This document shows positions 6,724-8,542 of a stretch of DNA of 8,542 nt, piece by piece (the stretch's first letter is position 1; each line of letters opens with the position of its first letter). Source of the DNA: Aliterella sp. RAGGC_92 (GTDB taxonomy: Bacteria; Cyanobacteriota; Cyanobacteriia; Cyanobacteriales; Chroococcidiopsidaceae); the NCBI GenBank assembly GCA_030826005.1, contig JAPJOW010000011.1:1-8542 (forward strand), given 5' to 3'. The position numbers and the translations under genes were made by a program. The notes under the pieces were generated by a model, which was given only the letters and a program-made list of their open reading frames with translations, was not told the origin of the DNA and searched no databases.

Positions 6724-8094
6724 TTATTTTCCAATGCAAAAACGGCTAAAAATCCGGTCAAGCACTGATTCTGTTACTTCTTCCCCGGTAATTTCGCCTA
6801 GGGCTTGAATTGCGCCTCTTAAATCAATTGTCCAAAAATCTAGGGGTAAGGCATTACTTGCGGCATCAATTACTTGTTGCAACGAAATTTTTGCTCGTGT
6901 CAATGCTTCTGCTTGCCTTTGATTAATCGCCAAATCCATATTTGCAGATTGGACGATACCCATTTGTACGGTGGTCAAAATTGCTTGCTCTAATGCCTCA
7001 ATTCCTCGGTTTTGAGCCGCCGCCGTTGGTACAATGCTTTTAATATCATCAGGTAGCGGCGGTTGTGTCGCTACTAAGTCGATTTTATTAATTACCAAAA
7101 TTACCGGGCGATGTTGTACAGAAGTATAGATGTCTGCGTCCGCTTCTGTCCACCCGGCGGCAGCATCTATTGTTAATAAAACTAAATCCGCTCCTTGAGC
7201 GCTAGTAAGACTTCTTTCAACGCCAATTTTTTCTACTTTATCGCTTGTCTCGCGGATTCCGGCGGTATCTAATACTTGCACGGGTATACCGCCGACAACT
7301 AGCTGAGACTCTACTATGTCACGAGTAGTACCGGGTAAATCGGTCACGATCGCGCGATCGCACTTGCTCCACGCATTTAGTAAGCTAGACTTGCCTACAT
7401 TTGGTCTACCAACTATCGCTACCTTTAATCCACTGCGTAAGAGTTCGCCTCGGTCAGCCGTTGCGAGGATTTCACTTACTTGGTCTAATAATTGCCTAAT
7501 TTTGCCTGTAATATCCTCTAAATCGAGCGGTGGCAAGTCTTCCTCAAAATCAATCCGCGCTTCAATCTCCGCTAAAATATCTAAGCAACTAGCGCGTAAT
7601 TGACTAATAGGCGATCGCAAAAACCCTTCTAATCCCATTAAAGCCGCCTGTGCTGCTTGAGGAGATTTTGCCCCTACTAAGTCATTAATACTTTCTGCTT
7701 GAGTTAAATCTAAGCGCCCGTTTAAAAATGCTCTAAGGGTAAATTCTCCCGGTTGCGCCAACCTAGCGCCCGCTTCTAAACACAATTGCAATACTTGTTG
7801 TACCGCCATAATTCCCCCGTGACAGTGAAACTCAACTACATCCTCGCGGGTATAGGAGCGGGGAGAACGCATAATTAGTAGCAAAGCTTCATCAATTAGT
7901 TTCTGCGTCTTGGGATGGCGAATGTAGCCGTAAATAATGCGGTGGGATTCCCATGTTTGCGAACCTGGAGCATGAAAAATATGTCGAGCAATTTCTAGCG
8001 CTGTATTTCCCGATAGGCGCACAATTCCCACACTACCTTGTTGGGGAACAACCGCCGTTGCGATCGCCGCTATAGTTTCATTAGTTGCTAACAC
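6724..8094 (-). CDS. mnmE: tRNA uridine-5-carboxymethylaminomethyl modification GTPase MnmE
   Basis: A 456-aa GTPase that works with MnmG to install carboxymethylaminomethyl groups on the wobble uridine (U34) of certain tRNAs; formerly called TrmE. Seen: an N-terminal formyl-tetrahydrofolate-binding domain (about 1-120, with IAAIATAVVPQQGSVGIVRL and EFHCHGG at 88-94, GRLDLTQAES at 126-135); a helical domain interrupted by the G domain (about 222-380); and all GTPase motifs: GRPNVGKSS (229-237), DLPGTTRD (252-259), DTAGI (276-280) and NKID (336-339). The C-terminal signature Cys-Ile-Gly-Lys (453-456) carries the family's essential cysteine. Glu288 aligns by spacing with the catalytic Glu282 of the E. 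coli enzyme. Length is normal for the family. The start is GTG: an in-frame TAA two codons upstream excludes any longer form, and starting later would lose the conserved N-terminus. It is divergent from the 66-aa gene and convergent with the subtilase. Confidence 0.98.
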   Translation of the reverse strand: MLATNETIAAIATAVVPQQGSVGIVRLSGNTALEIARHIFHAPGSQTWESHRIIYGYIRHPKTQKLIDEALLLIMRSPRSYTREDVVEFHCHGGIMAVQQVLQLCLEAGARLAQPGEFTLRAFLNGRLDLTQAESINDLVGAKSPQAAQAALMGLEGFLRSPISQLRASCLDILAEIEARIDFEEDLPPLDLEDITGKIRQLLDQVSEILATADRGELLRSGLKVAIVGRPNVGKSSLLNAWSKCDRAIVTDLPGTTRDIVESQLVVGGIPVQVLDTAGIRETSDKVEKIGVERSLTSAQGADLVLLTIDAAAGWTEADADIYTSVQHRPVILVINKIDLVATQPPLPDDIKSIVPTAAAQNRGIEALEQAILTTVQMGIVQSANMDLAINQRQAEALTRAKISLQQVIDAASNALPLDFWTIDLRGAIQALGEITGEEVTESVLDRIFSRFCIGK

Positions 8095-8145
8095 TACTTA
8101 CCATCTCTATTCCTATCGCTACTTATCCTAGCGACAAGTGGAAGT

Positions 8146-8174
8146 TTTATAATTTAAAACAGTTACCAATACAA
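8146..8174 (-). promoter_or_regulatory. Candidate promoter of mnmE overlapping a divergent -10 box
   Basis: On the minus strand TTGTAT (8174-8169) and TATAAA (8151-8146) are separated by exactly 17 bp and lie about 50 nt before the mnmE GTG. The same AT-rich core contains a perfect TATAAT on the plus strand (8148-8153), about 40 nt before the ATG of the 66-aa gene, though with no good -35. Overlapping -10 boxes suggest a shared bidirectional promoter. This is inferred from box matches only. Confidence 0.4.
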
Positions 8175-8193
8175 CAATTTTTCGTACTTTTAT

Positions 8194-8394
8194 ATGCCAG
8201 AAAATACGATTGACTGTGCTACCGCCTGCGTTAATGGCTGTGTTCTAGGCGATAAATGCCCTAACTTAGAATACAAGCAAGAGTCAGCAAAATTTATTCA
8301 AGAAACTTCTTTAGATCGGATGTTGGAAATAGCGGAAGAAAGGTTGAGGAAAAAAATGACCGAACCGCCAAAGTGGGTTTTTCCTGAAGAATAG
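8194..8394 (+). CDS. Small four-cysteine protein, function unknown
   Basis: A 66-aa soluble protein. The N-terminal quarter holds four cysteines, C8, C12, C16 and C22, in a CX3CX3CX5C pattern (DCATACVNGCVLGDKCPN). The rest is a charged, probably helical segment (about 30-56, with EERLRKKM) ending in a Pro/Trp tail (PPKWVFPEE). There is no signal peptide or membrane segment. The clustered cysteines suggest metal or Fe-S binding or a redox role, but I recognise no named family; I believe similar short proteins occur in other cyanobacteria, which is memory and not a search result. The ATG has no Shine-Dalgarno. It is transcribed divergently from mnmE and followed 3 nt after its stop by a strong hairpin terminator, which supports a real, independently transcribed gene. 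Confidence 0.75.
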   Translation: MPENTIDCATACVNGCVLGDKCPNLEYKQESAKFIQETSLDRMLEIAEERLRKKMTEPPKWVFPEE

Positions 8395-8397
8395 TAT

Positions 8398-8439
8398 AAA
8401 AGTGCGATCGCTCTAGGTAGAATGCGATCGCACTTTTTT
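8398..8439 (+). terminator. Rho-independent terminator built from two HIP1 octamers
   Basis: A perfect 14-bp stem (8398-8411 and 8424-8437, AAAAGTGCGATCGC / GCGATCGCACTTTT) with a 12-nt loop ends in six T residues (8434-8439). It begins 3 nt after the stop of the 66-aa gene. Because the left arm starts with AAAA, it should also act on the minus strand, ending the converging Uma2-like gene, whose stop codon (8441-8439) overlaps the T-tract. Confidence 0.88.
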
Positions 8440-8542
8440 CATAGAGCATCTGGGTCTATACCTAATTCGCGCAGCTTGGCGGCTAAAATTTCTGCTCGTT
8501 GAGTTTGTTGTTGAGCCACTTGAGTTTGTTGTTGAGCCACTT
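8439..8542 (-). CDS. C-terminal end of an Uma2/DUF820-like protein, truncated by the window edge
   Basis: The last 33 codons and TGA stop of a minus-strand gene whose 5' part lies beyond the window. The visible residues are two copies of VAQQQTQ followed by RAEILAAKLRELGIDPDAL. The ending LAAKLRELGIDPDxL, preceded by a Gln/Ala/Glu-rich helical repeat, is what I associate with cyanobacterial Uma2-family (PD-(D/E)XK nuclease fold) proteins, which occur in many copies per genome. No nuclease residues are in view, so the family call rests on the tail alone; another protein with the same coiled-coil tail is possible. Its stop overlaps the T-tract of the terminator of the facing gene. Confidence 0.65.
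   Translation of the reverse strand, partial: VAQQQTQVAQQQTQRAEILAAKLRELGIDPDAL
8500..8541 (-). repeat. Tandem 21-bp repeat encoding a heptapeptide
   Basis: Two perfect 21-bp copies (8500-8520 and 8521-8541) encode VAQQQTQ twice. The seven-residue period suits an extended or coiled-coil helix. A third copy may continue past the right edge, since the next base (8542, T) matches the unit. Confidence 0.9.

Larger units (their letters stand above)
344..8431. repeat. Dispersed HIP1 octamers (GCGATCGC), 16 copies
   Basis: Copies begin at 344, 1929, 2178, 2584, 2605, 2677, 3439, 4025, 4064, 4648, 5401, 7354, 7611, 8060, 8404 and 8424. Thirteen are inside genes and three between genes. HIP1 is a hallmark of many cyanobacterial genomes. 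Counted by eye, so one or two could be missed. Entry spans the first to last copy. Confidence 0.95.

Noticed and set aside
8081..8104. Seven-codon minus-strand ORF (MVSSVSN) overlapping the mnmE start
   Set aside because: It is out of frame with mnmE, very short and has no regulatory codon pattern. The GTG start fits the conserved MnmE N-terminus, so this is most likely chance.
8500..8542. Start of a CRISPR or other repeat array
   Set aside because: The 21-bp units are directly adjacent with no spacers and stay in one reading frame encoding a heptapeptide, so this is a coding tandem repeat.

Overview
The window is from a cyanobacterial chromosome. The main evidence is the density of the palindromic octamer GCGATCGC (HIP1): I count 16 copies in 8.5 kb, where about 0.1 would be expected in random sequence. 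The gene set fits as well: a geranylgeranyl-reductase-family flavoenzyme, a PPC/FG-GAP subtilase, MnmE, a 66-residue Cys-motif protein and an Uma2-like C-terminus. Base composition looks moderate (low-to-mid 40s % GC by eye). I cannot name a genus. I see no rRNA, tRNA, CRISPR array, insertion sequence or attachment site.

Layout. Bases 1-202 are a non-coding leader with stops in all six frames near the left edge. A FAD-dependent GGR-family oxidoreductase (203-1336, +) converges on a two-gene minus-strand operon, and a perfect 12-bp hairpin lies between the gene ends. The operon is a polytopic membrane protein (2169-2996, -) followed 10 bp later by an RDD membrane protein (1379-2158, -). A SpoIIM/DUF95-type membrane protein (3079-4050, +) is divergent from the operon across an 82-bp gap. 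Together these make a block of three integral membrane proteins with no enzymatic domain I can recognise. Next is a secreted multidomain subtilase (4175-6697, +): signal peptide, I9-like propeptide, S8 catalytic domain, PPC domain and five FG-GAP-like repeats. It converges on mnmE (6724-8094, -). A 66-aa protein with a CX3CX3CX5C motif (8194-8394, +) is divergent from mnmE and appears to share its promoter region. It ends at a strong HIP1-built terminator, which abuts the 3' end of a truncated minus-strand gene (8439-8542) resembling the tail of an Uma2/DUF820 protein.

How the genes work together. Only the SpoIIM / membrane protein / RDD block looks like a functional module, because RDD and SpoIIM-like genes are frequent neighbours elsewhere. 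Its biochemical role is undefined. The other genes look like separate housekeeping or accessory transcription units: tRNA wobble modification (mnmE), isoprenoid or other lipid reduction (GGR family) and extracellular proteolysis (subtilase). I found no clear sign of an undescribed defence or mobile system. The least explained items are the small Cys-motif protein, the three-gene membrane module and the repeat-bearing subtilase.
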